Below are positions 14,196-25,167 of a DNA stretch of 64,000 bases, piece after piece (positions within the stretch are counted from its first letter, which is position 1; each line of letters begins with the position of its first letter). The stretch comes from Burkholderiales bacterium RIFCSPHIGHO2_01_FULL_63_240 (GTDB lineage Bacteria > Pseudomonadota > Gammaproteobacteria > Burkholderiales > Burkholderiaceae_C): positions 1 to 64,000 of the forward strand of contig MERU01000004.1 of assembly GCA_001770725.1 (NCBI GenBank), written 5' to 3'. Under the pieces are notes generated by a model. That model worked only from the letters and a program-made list of their open reading frames with translations, was not told the origin of the DNA and made no database searches. The translations under genes were made by a program, and so were the position numbers.

Positions 14196-16619
14196 TCAAT
14201 GCTTGAGCAACTCGTTGCTGGCAGGCGACGGCGCCGCGGCGGCTTCGGGCTTGGCTTCCACCTTGGCCTCTTCTTCAGGCAAAGGCGTGGGCTGACGCTC
14301 CAGGGCCACTTCGAGCACCTTGTCGATCCACTTGACCGGCACGATCTCGATCTGGCTCTTGACGTTCTCCGGGATCTCCGCCAGGTCCTTGACGTTCTCC
14401 TCGGGGATCAGCACCGTCTTGATGCCGCCACGGTGGGCCGCCAGCAGCTTTTCCTTCAAGCCACCGATGGCCGTGACCTCACCGCGAAGGGTGATCTCAC
14501 CCGTCATGGCGACGTCAGCGCGCACCGGGATGCCCGTGAGCGCCGACACGAAGGCCGTCGTCATGGCCGCACCGGCGGACGGACCGTCCTTGGGCGTGGC
14601 GCCATCGGGCACGTGGATGTGGATGTCGCGCTTCTCGAAGAGGTCGTCCGTGATGCCCAGGCGGCGGGCGCGCGAGCGCACCACCGAGCGAGCGGCCTCG
14701 ACCGACTCCTTCATCACGTCGCCCAGCTGACCGGTGCGGATGATGTTGCCCTTGCCCGGCATGATCGCGGCTTCGATGGTGAGCAGGTCGCCACCGACTT
14801 CCGTCCAGGCCAGACCGACCACCTGGCCGACCTGGTTTTCCTTCGTGGCTTCGCCGTAGCTGTACTTGCGCACGCCCAGGAAGTCGTTGAGGTTCTCGTC
14901 GGTGACGACGACCTTCTCGGTGAACTGCTTGAGCGCAAAGCCCTTGATCACCTTGCGGCAGATCTTGGAGACCTCGCGTTCCAGCGAGCGCACGCCGGCC
15001 TCGCGGGTGTAGTAGCGGATGATGCCGCGGATGGCGCTTTCAGCCACCTCCAGCTCGCCCTCCTTCACACCGTTGTTCTTGATCTGCTTGGGCAGCAGGT
15101 AGGTCTGAACGATGTGGACCTTCTCGTCTTCGGTGTAGCCGGCCAGGCGGATCACTTCCATCCGGTCCAGCAGCGCCGGCGGGATGTTCAGCGAGTTCGA
15201 CGTGGCGACGAACATCACATCGGACAGGTCGAAGTCGACCTCGATGTAGTGGTCACCGAAGGTGTGGTTCTGCTCGGGGTCGAGCACTTCCAGCAGCGCC
15301 GAGGACGGATCGCCCCGGAAGTCCATGCCCAGCTTGTCGATCTCGTCGAGCAGGAACAGCGGGTTGCGCACGCCGACCTTGGACAGGCTCTGCAGGACCT
15401 TGCCCGGCATGGAGCCGATGTAGGTGCGGCGGTGGCCACGGATCTCGGCCTCGTCGCGCACGCCGCCCAGGGCCATGCGCACGAACTTGCGTCCGGTGGC
15501 ACGGGCGATGGACTGGCCCAGCGAGGTCTTGCCCACGCCAGGGGGGCCGACCAGGCACAGGATGGGGGCCTTGACCTTGTCGACGCGTTGTTGGACAGCG
15601 AGGTACTCGAGGATGCGTTCCTTGACCTTGTCGAGGCCGTAGTGCTCTTCGTTGAGCACGGTCTCGGCCAGGGCCAGGTCGTGCTTGACCTTGGACTTCT
15701 TGCTCCAGGGCAGGTTGACCAGGGTCTCGATGTAGTTGCGCACCACCGTGGCCTCGGCCGACATGGGCGACATCAGCTTGAGCTTCTTGAACTCGGCGTC
15801 GACCTTCTTGCGTGCCTCCTTGGGCATGCGGGCGGACTCGATCTTCTTGGCGATCTCTTCGAGGTCGGCGCCCTCCTCGCCTTCACCGAGCTCCTTCTGG
15901 ATGGCCTTGACCTGCTCGTTGAGGTAGTACTCGCGCTGCGACTTCTCCATCTGGCGCTTGACGCGGCCACGGATGCGCTTTTCGACCTGCAGGATGTCGA
16001 CTTCGTGCTCGAGCAGCTCGAGCAGCTTTTCCAGGCGGGCGGACACGGTCACCAGGTCCAGCACCGACTGCTTGGCTTCGAGCTTGAGCGGCAGGTGGGC
16101 GGCGATGGTGTCGGCCAGGCGGCCGGCGTCGTCGATGCCGGAGATCGAGGTGAGGATCTCGGGCGGGATCTTCTTGTTGAGCTTGACGTACTGGTCGAAC
16201 TGCTGCGTCACGGCGCGGCGCAGGGCCTCGACCTCGGGCGTGACCTGAGGCTCGGGCGGCACGGGCACGACCACCGAGGTGAAGAATTCACCGCTGTCGT
16301 CGATGGATTGCGTGTTGGCGCGCTGCACACCTTCGACCAGCACCTTCACGGTGCCGTCAGGCAACTTGAGCATCTGCAGGATGCTGGAGACGCAGCCGAC
16401 GTCGAACATGTCGTCGGCCTTGGGCTCGTCCTTGCCAGCGGCCTTCTGGGCCACCAGCATGATCTGCCGGCCGGACTCCATGGCCGACTCGAGGGCCTTG
16501 ATGGACTTGGGGCGTCCCACGAAGAGCGGGATCACCATGTGCGGGAAGACCACGACGTCGCGCAGCGGCAGCAGCGGCAGCGAGATGGGATCGGAAGGAA
16601 GAATGGGGTGTCCAGACAT
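14196..16619 (-). CDS. lon: ATP-dependent protease Lon
   Basis: 807 residues from the ATG at 16619, the start usual for the family in this order; a GTG at 16646 with GAGG six bases upstream is a possible longer start. Degrades misfolded and regulatory proteins in the cytoplasm. Order: Lon N-terminal domain ([19 protein letters not shown]), coiled-coil helices, AAA+ ATPase with Walker [10 protein letters not shown] and the sensor segment [17 protein letters not shown], and the C-terminal serine protease with the catalytic serine in DGPSAGAAM and the lysine in the segment leading to [17 protein letters not shown]. It lies 127 bases after clpX, and that gap contains overlapping inverted repeats. 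Confidence 0.97.
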   Translation of the reverse strand: MSGHPILPSDPISLPLLPLRDVVVFPHMVIPLFVGRPKSIKALESAMESGRQIMLVAQKAAGKDEPKADDMFDVGCVSSILQMLKLPDGTVKVLVEGVQRANTQSIDDSGEFFTSVVVPVPPEPQVTPEVEALRRAVTQQFDQYVKLNKKIPPEILTSISGIDDAGRLADTIAAHLPLKLEAKQSVLDLVTVSARLEKLLELLEHEVDILQVEKRIRGRVKRQMEKSQREYYLNEQVKAIQKELGEGEEGADLEEIAKKIESARMPKEARKKVDAEFKKLKLMSPMSAEATVVRNYIETLVNLPWSKKSKVKHDLALAETVLNEEHYGLDKVKERILEYLAVQQRVDKVKAPILCLVGPPGVGKTSLGQSIARATGRKFVRMALGGVRDEAEIRGHRRTYIGSMPGKVLQSLSKVGVRNPLFLLDEIDKLGMDFRGDPSSALLEVLDPEQNHTFGDHYIEVDFDLSDVMFVATSNSLNIPPALLDRMEVIRLAGYTEDEKVHIVQTYLLPKQIKNNGVKEGELEVAESAIRGIIRYYTREAGVRSLEREVSKICRKVIKGFALKQFTEKVVVTDENLNDFLGVRKYSYGEATKENQVGQVVGLAWTEVGGDLLTIEAAIMPGKGNIIRTGQLGDVMKESVEAARSVVRSRARRLGITDDLFEKRDIHIHVPDGATPKDGPSAGAAMTTAFVSALTGIPVRADVAMTGEITLRGEVTAIGGLKEKLLAAHRGGIKTVLIPEENVKDLAEIPENVKSQIEIVPVKWIDKVLEVALERQPTPLPEEEAKVEAKPEAAAAPSPASNELLKH

Positions 16620-16645
16620 GAGGGGCTCACTTTCTCTGATGCCCA

Positions 16646-16728
16646 CGTGGGGCCTCAGGGGCTAAACACAAGGGCACCGTGAAAACCAGTCGACCGATAT
16701 CGCAGGAGGTTCTCAGCGGTGCCCCACG
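16646..16728 (-). promoter_or_regulatory. lon leader region with overlapping inverted repeats
   Basis: In the minus orientation a segment CGTGGGGCACCG (16728-16717) can pair through its last eight bases with CGGTGCCC (16679-16672), or through its first eight bases with GCCCCACG (16653-16646). The two pairings share GGGC and exclude each other. The second partner covers the alternative GTG start of lon. This is a candidate switching leader or simply a clpX/lon intergenic structure; no consensus promoter was identified here. Confidence 0.4.
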
Positions 16729-16746
16729 GAGCGCTTTCAAACGCGC

Positions 16747-18024
<1,278 letters not shown>

Positions 18025-18082
18025 GGTGCAGGCCTGTCAGGTGGCGGCAAGGGCCGGAAAAGATGGAAGCGGTGAGTGGGGG

Positions 18083-18691
18083 TCAGCCGCGCTTTTCCAG
18101 CACCTTGTCGATGAGTCCGTAGGTGGCGGCCTCTTCGGCCGTCATGTAGTAGTCGCGTTCGGTGTCGTTCTGGATTTTGTCCAGAGGCTGGCCGGAACGC
18201 TCGGCCAGGATCTTGTTGAGCTGCTCGCGGGTCTTGAGGATCTCGCGGGCATGGATCTCGATGTCGGTGGCCTGACCCTGGGCGCCGCCGAGCGGCTGGT
18301 GGATCATGATCTTGCTGTTGGGCAGGGCAAAACGCTTGCCCTTGGCACCGGCGGCCAGCAGGAAGGCACCCATGGAGGCGGCCATGCCCATGCACAGGGT
18401 GGACACGTCGGGCTTGATGAAGTTCATCGTGTCGAAGATCGACATGCCTGCGCTGACGGAGCCACCGGGCGAGTTGATGTAGAACGAGATGTCCTTGTCG
18501 GGGTTCTCGCTCTCGAGGAACAGCATCTGGGCGACCACCAGGTTGGCCGTGGCGTCGTTGACGGGGCCCACCAGGAAGATCACGCGCTCGCGCAGCAGGC
18601 GGCTGTAGATGTCGTAGGCGCGCTCACCGCGACCCGATTGTTCGATGACCATGGGCACCATGCCCAGGTTTTGAATGTCCAGTGCGCTCAT
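18083..18691 (-). CDS. clpP: ATP-dependent Clp protease proteolytic subunit ClpP
   Basis: 202 residues from the ATG at 18691 (GGAAG just upstream). It forms the tetradecameric serine protease chamber used by ClpX. The catalytic serine lies in [13 protein letters not shown], the histidine in KIMIHQP, and the aspartate in the C-terminal part with [12 protein letters not shown]. The first residues [19 protein letters not shown] are the normal N-terminus of betaproteobacterial ClpP, so the 52-codon upstream extension of the frame is not used. Confidence 0.98.
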   Translation of the reverse strand: MSALDIQNLGMVPMVIEQSGRGERAYDIYSRLLRERVIFLVGPVNDATANLVVAQMLFLESENPDKDISFYINSPGGSVSAGMSIFDTMNFIKPDVSTLCMGMAASMGAFLLAAGAKGKRFALPNSKIMIHQPLGGAQGQATDIEIHAREILKTREQLNKILAERSGQPLDKIQNDTERDYYMTAEEAATYGLIDKVLEKRG

Positions 18692-18917
18692 GTGCTTCCT
18701 TGTACGCGTCGGTGCTGAGGCCCTGCCGTGGGCAAAGGCCTCGGTTGAAATCATTATGACGTGCGATCCGGGTGTGCCGAAGGCCGGAAAAGGCGTCGCT
18801 ACCTTGACGTCGTTTTTCCGTTGCGCGCAAACAGCGCGGAAAAACACCGCCGTGGCCCGCGCGCCTCAGGGGATTTCCCGTGACGAAATGCCCGGATCGC
18901 AGGCGAAAAGGTTGCAC
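18692..18917 (-). promoter_or_regulatory. clpP upstream region
   Basis: The 300 bases between clpP and tig hold no gene. The part nearest clpP contains CATAAT (minus strand, possible -10) without a clear -35, and an interrupted inverted repeat at 18812-18845 in which GTTTTTCCG pairs with CGGAAAAAC. No match to a sigma-32 heat-shock promoter was found. The remaining bases hold the tig terminator. Confidence 0.45.
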
Positions 18918-18958
18918 AAAACAAAAGGCACCGGCAATCACTCAGGATTGCCGGTGCC
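18918..18958 (-). terminator. Terminator of tig
   Basis: On the minus strand GGCACCGGCAATC pairs with GATTGCCGGTGCC, a perfect 13-bp stem, followed by TTTTGTTTTG. It lies 34 bases after the tig stop and implies that clpP has its own promoter. Confidence 0.9.
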
Positions 18959-18991
18959 CTCAGCGCGAGCCCCGGGGGGCTCAGGCCGGGA

Positions 18992-20311
18992 TCAGGCGCC
19001 TTGCTGGCCCATCAGCTCTTCGAAGCCCAGGGCCTTGTCGGTGACCTTGGCCTTCGACAGCACGAATTCGGCCACGTTGCCTTCGATGACGACGGCTTCG
19101 ACTTCGGCCATGCGCTGGCGGTCGCTCATGTACCAGGCCACCACTTGGGCAGGCTGCTCGTAGCTTTGGGCCAGTTCCTGGATGTGGGCCTGCAGCTGCT
19201 CGGGCTTGGCCTGCAGGTTGTTGGCCTTGACCAGCTCGGCCACGGTCAGGCCCAGGCGCACGCGGCGCTCGGCCTGGGGCTTGAACATTTCAGCCGGGAT
19301 CGGGGCCTTGTCGGCGTCAGGGATGCCGCGGGCCTTGAGGTCGGCGCGGGCGGCTTCGACCATGCGGTCGGTTTCGGCGGCCACCAGGGACTGGGGCAGG
19401 TCGAAATCGACGACCTTCAGCAGGGCTTCCATGACGGAAGCCTTGTTGCGGGCCAGGACGCGGAACTTGACTTCGCGTTCGAGGTTGCGCTTGACGTCGG
19501 CGCGCAGGGCTTCAACGGTGCCTTCGGCTAGGCCCAGGGACTTGATGAAGTCCTCGGTCAGCTCGGGCAGGTTCTGCTGCTCGACCTTCTTGACCGTGAC
19601 CAGGAAGTCGGCTTCCTTGCCGGCCACGTCCTTGCCGTGGTAGTCCTCGGGGAAGGCCAGGGGGAAGGTCTTGGACTCGCCGGTCTTCATACCGCGAACC
19701 GCCTTCTCGAAGGCCTCGAGCATCTGGCCTTCGCCGACCAGGAACTGGAAGCCCTCGGCCTTGCCACCTTCAAAGGGCACGCCGTCGATCTTGCCTTCGA
19801 AGTCGATGGTGACGCGGTCGCCGTCGGCGGCGCCTTCGGCAGCCGGGCGCTGGGCGAAGGTGCGGCGCTGCTTGCGCAGGATCTCGACGGTGCGGTCGAT
19901 GGCGGCGTCGTTGACGTCAGAGGTCACGCGCTCGACTTCGGCGGCGGTCAGGTCACCGATGGTCACTTCGGGGTAGACCTCGAAGGTGGCGTCGAACTGG
20001 AGTTGGCCCTCAACGGGGCCGCCTTCCTTTTCGGCGATGCGGGGCTGACCGGCCACGCGCAGTTGGGCTTCCTGAGCAGCCTTGGCAAAGGCTTCGCCCA
20101 GTTGGTCGTTGATGACTTCGTACTGGACGGAGTAGCCGTAGCGCTGAGCCACGACGTTCATCGGCACCTTGCCAGGACGGAAACCGTCGGCCTTGGTGGT
20201 GCGAGCCAGCTTCTTGAGGCGGGCATCGACTTCGTTCTTGAGGGCATCGGCTGCCAGCGACAGCGTGATGCGGCGCTCCAGCTTGTCGAGGGTCTCCACG
20301 GTGATCGCCAT
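18992..20311 (-). CDS. tig: Trigger factor, ribosome-associated chaperone
   Basis: 439 residues from the ATG at 20311 (MAITVETLDKLERR). The N-terminal ribosome-binding domain carries the signature region TKADGFRPGKVPMNVVAQRY, in which FRPGKVP contacts the ribosome. The central FKBP-type prolyl isomerase domain (about 160-245) has DRVTIDFEGKIDGVPFEGG. The C-terminal helical arms hold nascent chains. The frame stays open upstream through a tRNA-Leu gene, so that extension is an artefact. It is followed by a strong terminator and then clpP. Confidence 0.97.
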   Translation of the reverse strand: MAITVETLDKLERRITLSLAADALKNEVDARLKKLARTTKADGFRPGKVPMNVVAQRYGYSVQYEVINDQLGEAFAKAAQEAQLRVAGQPRIAEKEGGPVEGQLQFDATFEVYPEVTIGDLTAAEVERVTSDVNDAAIDRTVEILRKQRRTFAQRPAAEGAADGDRVTIDFEGKIDGVPFEGGKAEGFQFLVGEGQMLEAFEKAVRGMKTGESKTFPLAFPEDYHGKDVAGKEADFLVTVKKVEQQNLPELTEDFIKSLGLAEGTVEALRADVKRNLEREVKFRVLARNKASVMEALLKVVDFDLPQSLVAAETDRMVEAARADLKARGIPDADKAPIPAEMFKPQAERRVRLGLTVAELVKANNLQAKPEQLQAHIQELAQSYEQPAQVVAWYMSDRQRMAEVEAVVIEGNVAEFVLSKAKVTDKALGFEELMGQQGA

Positions 20312-20354
20312 GATTTGAACTCTCTGCAAAAGGTGAAAAGAAAAGGGTTGTCTG

Positions 20355-20441
20355 TGGTGCGCGGGGGGGGACTCGAACCCCCACACCATTGCTGGCGTCA
20401 GGACCTAAACCTGGTGCGTCTACCAATTTCGCCACCCGCGC
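20355..20441 (-). tRNA. tRNA-Leu(UAG)
   Basis: 87 bases with CCA, class II, with a long variable arm. The acceptor stem GCGCGGG / CCCGCGC is complete, the T arm has GGGGGTTCGAGTCCCCC, and the anticodon is TAG. It lies 43 bases upstream of tig, a linkage common in this lineage. Confidence 0.95.
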
Positions 20442-20592
20442 ACAGACAGCGGACGGTTCGTCGGCCCACCCCCAGGGGGCCTGGGGGCGCCAGCCGGCGA
20501 ACCAGGTGATTCGGTCGGAACCCGAGATTCTACTGCGGGGCCGACCCCGTTTTGCCCATGACGCGCCAAAGGAAAACGCGAGGCACCTGCGT

Positions 20593-23500
20593 TCAGGCGG
20601 AGGCCTCCTCGGCGCGGCGCACCCGGAACCAGGCCGCGTACATGGCCGGCAGGGCCAGCAAGGTCAGCAAGGTCGCCACGATCAGCCCCCCCATGATGGC
20701 CACGGCCATGGGGCCCCAGAAGACGCTGCGGCTGAGCGGGATCATGGCCAGCACGGCGGCGGCGGCCGTCAGCACGATGGGGCGAAAGCGCCGCACGGCC
20801 GCACCGACGACCGCGTCCCAGGCGGGCACGCCGCGGGCGCGGTCCTGCTCGATCTGGTCGATCAGGATGACGGAGTTGCGCATGATCATGCCCATCAGGG
20901 CGATCACGCCCAGCAGCGCGACGAAGCCGAAGGGCCGGTTCAGCGCCAGCAGGGCCATGGCCACGCCGGCGATGCCCATCGGGCCGGTCAGGAAGACCAG
21001 CATGGCGCGCGAGAAGCTCTGCAGCTGCAGCATCAGCAGCGTGAAGATGATGAACAGCATCACCGGCACGTTGGCGAAGATGGAGCCCTGCCCCTTGGAG
21101 CTTTCCTCGGCGGTGCCTGCCAGCTCGATGCGGTAACCCGGCGGCAGCTTGGCCTGCAGGGCCTGCAGCCTGGGCCACAGGGCCTGGCTGACGGTCGGGC
21201 CCTGCACGCCGTCGCGCACGTCGGCCTGCACGGTGATGGCGAAGTGACGGCCCTCGCGCCACAGCACGCCCGGCTCCCAGACCAGCTTGGGCTTGGCCAC
21301 CTGCAGCACCGGGATCATGCGGCCCGTGGCGCTGGGCACGTAGGCGTTGTCCAGGGCCTCGAGCGTGAGGCGCTCGGATTGCGGCACGCGGAACTCGATG
21401 TCGATGAGGCGGTCGCCTTCGCGGTACTGGGCCAGCGTGGCGCCCGAGGTCAGGATGCGGCTGGCCTGTGCGATGGACTGCGAGCTCACGCCCAGGGCAC
21501 GGGCCTTGTCCTGGTCCACCGACAGGCGGATGGCCTTGACCGACTCGTTCCAGTTGTCGTTGACACCCAGCAGGTCGGGGCTGGTGCGCAGCACTTCCTT
21601 GGCCTGGTCGGCGATGCCGCGCAGCACGCTGACGTCTTCACCCACGATGCGAAATTGCACCGGGTACGGCACGGGCGGGCCGTTGGGCAGCAGGCGCACG
21701 CGGCCACGGACCTCGGGAAACTCGGTGGCGAGCACATCGGGCAGCGCGTGGCGCAGGCGCTCGCGCTCCTGGGCGCTCTCGGGGATGAGCACGACCTGGC
21801 TGATGTTGCTTTGCGGAAAGATCTGGTCCATCGGCAGGTAAAAGCGCGGCAGGCCACTGCCGATCCAGGTGCTGACCGTCTTGACGCCTGGCTCCTTGAG
21901 CATGCGGGCCTCGAAGCGGCGCGCGATGTCCTCGGAGGCGCGGATGCTGGCGCCCTCTTCCAGCCACAGGTCGACGATGAGCTCGGGGCGACTGGAGTCG
22001 GGGAAGAACTGCTGCTGGACCTTGCCCATGCCGGCCACGCCCAGCACCAGGGCCAGGATGGTCAGGCCGATGGTGACCCAGCGGTGCTGCACGCACCAGT
22101 TCACAAGGCGCTTGAAGCGGCTGTAGAACGGGGTGTCGTACAGGTCGGCGGTGTGGCCTTCGCCCACCTTGGGACGGGTCTTGAGCAACAGCAGGCCCAG
22201 GTAGGGCACGAAATACACCGACACCAGCCAGGACAGCAGCAGCGCTGCAGCCGTGACCGCGAAGATGGCGAAGGTGTACTCGCCCACGGCCGACTTGGCC
22301 ATGCCGATGGGCAGGAAGCCCGCCGCCGTGATCAGCGTGCCGGTCAGCATGGGGATGGCCGTGATGTCGTAGGCCGCGGTCGCGGCGCGCACCTTGTCGT
22401 AGCCCTCTTCCAGCTTGTGGACCATCATCTCGACGGCGATGATGGCGTCGTCGACCAGCAGGCCCAAGGCGATGATGAGCGCGCCCAGCGAGATCTTGTG
22501 CAGGCCCACGTTGGCGTAGTACATGACCAGGAAGGTCATGGCCAGCACCAGCGGGATGGTGATGGCCACCACGAGACCCGGCCAGACGTCCAGGCGCAGC
22601 GGCTTGGTGTGCAGCCCCAGGCTGATGAAGCTCACGGCCAGCACCACGACCACGGCCTCGATGAGCACCTTGACGAACTCACCGACCGAGGACGACACCG
22701 ACTGGGGCTGGTCCTGGATCTGGTCGAGCTCGATCCCCACGGGCAGGCCCGCGCGGATGCGCTCGGACGTCGCCCTCAGGTCCTTGCCCAGGGCGATGAT
22801 GTCGCCGCCCTTGGCCATGGAGATGCCCAAGGCGATGACCTGCTTGCCCTGGTGGCGCACCTTGACGGCGGCCGGGTCCTGGTAGCCGCGGCGGATCTGG
22901 GCGATGTCGCCCAGGCGCAGGTTGCGCGACTGCCCGGTTGCCGGGTGGGTCACGCGGATCGGCACCTGGCGCAGCTGCTCGATGTTCTGGAAGGCGCCGT
23001 TGACGCGCATCTGCACCGTCAGGCGCTCGCTGGTGTAGACCCCGCCGCTCTCGATCGCGTTCTGCGCGTTGAGCTCGGCCACCACGTGGTTCATGTCGAT
23101 GCCCAGCTGCGCCAGCTTTTGCTGCGGGATCTCGACAAACACCTTCTCCGGCTGCACACCGAAGAGCTCGACCTTCGCCACCCCCGGCACACGCAGCATG
23201 TCCGAGCGCGCCTGTTCGGCGAACTGGCGCAGCTCTTCCTCCGTGAAGCCGTCGGCCGACAGCGAATAGATGCTGCCGTAGACGTCACCGAACTCGTCGT
23301 TGAAGAAGGGGCCGATGACGCCTTGCGGCAAGGTCGCGCGCATGTCGCCGATCTTCTTGCGCACCTGGTACCAGAGGTTGGGGATCTCCTTGGGCGGCGA
23401 GGAGTCCTTGACCACCATCAGCGTGAACGATTCGCCCGGCTTGGTGTAGGACTGGATGCGATCGGCATAAGGCACCTCCTGCAAGGTGCGCTCGATCTTG

Positions 23501-23742
23501 TCGGTGACCTGCTCGGCCATCTGCTGCGCGGTGGTGCCCGGCCAGTAGGCCCGCACCACCATCACGCGGAAAGCGAACGGCGGGTCTTCGTCCTGGCCCA
23601 GCTGGAAGTAGGCCGCGACGCCCAGCAGCATCAGCACCACCATGAGGTAGCGCGTGAGGGCGCGGTGCTCCAGCGCCCAGCGAGAGATGTTGAAACGCTG
23701 CGCCTGGGGCTCAGCCGTGTCGTGTTCGGTGTGACTCACCAC
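20593..23742 (-). CDS. RND-family efflux permease (inner membrane)
   Basis: 1049 residues, standard RND length with 12 predicted membrane helices and two large periplasmic loops (after helix 1 and helix 7). The proton-relay pair DD is present in LGLLVDDAIIAVEMM in helix 4. Proton-driven export of hydrophobic or amphiphilic compounds through a tripartite pump is the family role; the substrate cannot be read from sequence. Two adjacent GTG codons (23742 and 23739) are possible starts; AGGAG stands three and six bases upstream of them, favouring the second. The partner adaptor gene lies 42 bases upstream; no TolC-like gene accompanies the pair, so the outer-membrane channel is shared or elsewhere. 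Confidence 0.93.
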   Translation of the reverse strand: MVSHTEHDTAEPQAQRFNISRWALEHRALTRYLMVVLMLLGVAAYFQLGQDEDPPFAFRVMVVRAYWPGTTAQQMAEQVTDKIERTLQEVPYADRIQSYTKPGESFTLMVVKDSSPPKEIPNLWYQVRKKIGDMRATLPQGVIGPFFNDEFGDVYGSIYSLSADGFTEEELRQFAEQARSDMLRVPGVAKVELFGVQPEKVFVEIPQQKLAQLGIDMNHVVAELNAQNAIESGGVYTSERLTVQMRVNGAFQNIEQLRQVPIRVTHPATGQSRNLRLGDIAQIRRGYQDPAAVKVRHQGKQVIALGISMAKGGDIIALGKDLRATSERIRAGLPVGIELDQIQDQPQSVSSSVGEFVKVLIEAVVVVLAVSFISLGLHTKPLRLDVWPGLVVAITIPLVLAMTFLVMYYANVGLHKISLGALIIALGLLVDDAIIAVEMMVHKLEEGYDKVRAATAAYDITAIPMLTGTLITAAGFLPIGMAKSAVGEYTFAIFAVTAAALLLSWLVSVYFVPYLGLLLLKTRPKVGEGHTADLYDTPFYSRFKRLVNWCVQHRWVTIGLTILALVLGVAGMGKVQQQFFPDSSRPELIVDLWLEEGASIRASEDIARRFEARMLKEPGVKTVSTWIGSGLPRFYLPMDQIFPQSNISQVVLIPESAQERERLRHALPDVLATEFPEVRGRVRLLPNGPPVPYPVQFRIVGEDVSVLRGIADQAKEVLRTSPDLLGVNDNWNESVKAIRLSVDQDKARALGVSSQSIAQASRILTSGATLAQYREGDRLIDIEFRVPQSERLTLEALDNAYVPSATGRMIPVLQVAKPKLVWEPGVLWREGRHFAITVQADVRDGVQGPTVSQALWPRLQALQAKLPPGYRIELAGTAEESSKGQGSIFANVPVMLFIIFTLLMLQLQSFSRAMLVFLTGPMGIAGVAMALLALNRPFGFVALLGVIALMGMIMRNSVILIDQIEQDRARGVPAWDAVVGAAVRRFRPIVLTAAAAVLAMIPLSRSVFWGPMAVAIMGGLIVATLLTLLALPAMYAAWFRVRRAEEASA

Positions 23743-23784
23743 CTGCTCCTGATCGGGTCGGTTGCTCGATGATCCGCGCGGGGA

Positions 23785-24960
23785 TCAGGAACGGGAAGGC
23801 GTGGCAGAAGGTGCGGAGGACGCAGCTGGCGGAACGGCCGGGCGCTCGCCCAGGCCGGGTTCGACGTAGCGCTTGACCTTCTGGCCCGGGTTCAGCACGT
23901 GCACGCCAGCGGTCACCACCTCCTGGCCAGGCTGGAGCCCATCGGCCACCAGGACCACGTTGCCGACGATGTCACCGGTGACCACGGGTTGCGGCTTGAC
24001 GGTCATGGACTGGCCGTCGAGCACCCAGACCACCGATCGGCCTTCGCGCTGCGCCAGGGCATGCAGGGGCAGCTGGATGCCACCCTTGATGCGCGTGGGG
24101 GTGCGCACGAGCACGGCAGCCGTCTGCCCCAGCTCGGCCTGCAGCTCGCCGATGTCGGCCTTGACCAGCAGCGTGCGGGTCAGGCTGTCGGTGGCGCCGG
24201 CCACCTCGCGGACCTTGGCCGCTGTCCACTCGGTCGTGCCCCAGCGGCGGACCTGGATGCCTGCGGGCTTGCCGATCAGGGCGCGCACCGTGGGGCCCAT
24301 GTCCTCGGGCACCGCGAAAACGACGTCACGCGGGCCGTCCTGGGCCAGCGTCAGCACCGGTTGACCGGCGCCGACCACCTGACCGGGCTCGACGTCCACC
24401 GAGGTGATGACACCGGCTGCGCCGGCCGCCAGCGAGGCATAGCCAGCCTGGTTGAGCTGCACACCCGCCTGGGCGCGCGCCTGGCGCAAGCTGGCCTGGG
24501 CGGCGCGCTCGGCCGTGGTGTGGCGCTCGAGTTCGGCTTCGCTGATGAAACCTTGCGAGCGCAGCTCCTTGAAACGGGCGAGGTCGGCGCTGGCCTGAGC
24601 GGCCTGGGCCTCTGCGGCCGAGAGCGCGGCCTTGGCGGCATCGGCCCCCAGGCGCAGGTCTTGCGGGTCGACCTGGGCGAGCAACTGGCCCGCCTTGACG
24701 CGCTGACCCAGCTCCACCGCGCGCTGCGTCACCTTGCCGCCCACGCGAAAGGACAGGCGCGATTCGGTGCGGGCGCGGATGTCGGCCGAGAACTCGCGTT
24801 GCAGCGAGCCACCACCGTCGGCCAGCACCATGGTGCGCACAGCGCGCACCGGGGTTGGCTGCTCGGCGTGCTTGCCACAAGCGGTGAGGAGAAAGACCGA
24901 CGCGAACAGGGACGCGAAGACGGACGCGGAAGGGGCAAGTTTTGCCAGGGGCCAGCGCAT
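23785..24960 (-). CDS. RND efflux periplasmic adaptor lipoprotein (MFP family)
   Basis: 391 residues. A signal peptide ends in the lipobox LLTAC, so the mature protein is a lipoprotein anchored in the inner membrane. Then follow a lipoyl-like half (RVGGKVTQRAVELGQRVKAG), an Ala/Gln-rich coiled-coil hairpin (about 105-170), the second lipoyl half, a beta-barrel domain and a membrane-proximal domain. It couples the RND permease to an outer-membrane channel. It is the first gene of the two-gene operon, and its promoter carries a palindromic operator (25041-25088). The ribosome site before the ATG is weak. Confidence 0.92.
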   Translation of the reverse strand: MRWPLAKLAPSASVFASLFASVFLLTACGKHAEQPTPVRAVRTMVLADGGGSLQREFSADIRARTESRLSFRVGGKVTQRAVELGQRVKAGQLLAQVDPQDLRLGADAAKAALSAAEAQAAQASADLARFKELRSQGFISEAELERHTTAERAAQASLRQARAQAGVQLNQAGYASLAAGAAGVITSVDVEPGQVVGAGQPVLTLAQDGPRDVVFAVPEDMGPTVRALIGKPAGIQVRRWGTTEWTAAKVREVAGATDSLTRTLLVKADIGELQAELGQTAAVLVRTPTRIKGGIQLPLHALAQREGRSVVWVLDGQSMTVKPQPVVTGDIVGNVVLVADGLQPGQEVVTAGVHVLNPGQKVKRYVEPGLGERPAVPPAASSAPSATPSRS

Positions 24961-25040
24961 GTTGAACAGGATTCGAATCAGGAAGAACGACCGTCAGCAG
25001 GTCGGGTCGGATCATCCTTGTCACCTTTGGTGGCACAACA

Positions 25041-25088
25041 ACTGACCCGCGGGTCAGTAATGTAGGCACGCGTGTGCGCCCATGTCAA
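25041..25088 (-). promoter_or_regulatory. Promoter and palindromic operator of the RND efflux operon
   Basis: On the minus strand TTGACA (25088-25083) matches the -35 consensus exactly; after 18 bases comes TACATT (25064-25059), a four-of-six -10. Immediately downstream lies ACTGACCCGCGGGTCAGT (25041-25058), a perfect 18-bp palindrome covering the start of transcription. A dimeric repressor such as a TetR-type protein bound there would block initiation. No such regulator is encoded next to the pump. Confidence 0.75.
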
Positions 25089-25167
25089 TTCAGCTGTTGA
25101 GACAATGGCGCACTCTTTGCCCGCCCGCTGTTGTTTACCACGGGTAAACCCGATACCCCACTCCAAG

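Noticed and set aside
18692-18917. Heat-shock (sigma-32) promoter for clpP
   Set aside because: No CTTGAA plus CCCCAT-like pair at proper spacing could be found on the minus strand.
20312-20389. Upstream extension of tig
   Set aside because: The extension lies partly in the tRNA-Leu(UAG) gene; MAITVETL is the normal start of trigger factor.
20468-20489. GC-rich dyad between tRNA-Leu(UAG) and the RND permease gene, considered as a terminator
   Set aside because: It is a run of C and G without a T-tract on either strand; pairing could be chance in this composition.
20389-23772. 1127-codon open frame opposite the RND permease
   Set aside because: Antisense shadow caused by high GC at third positions; the peptide is His/Gln/Asp-rich without domains.
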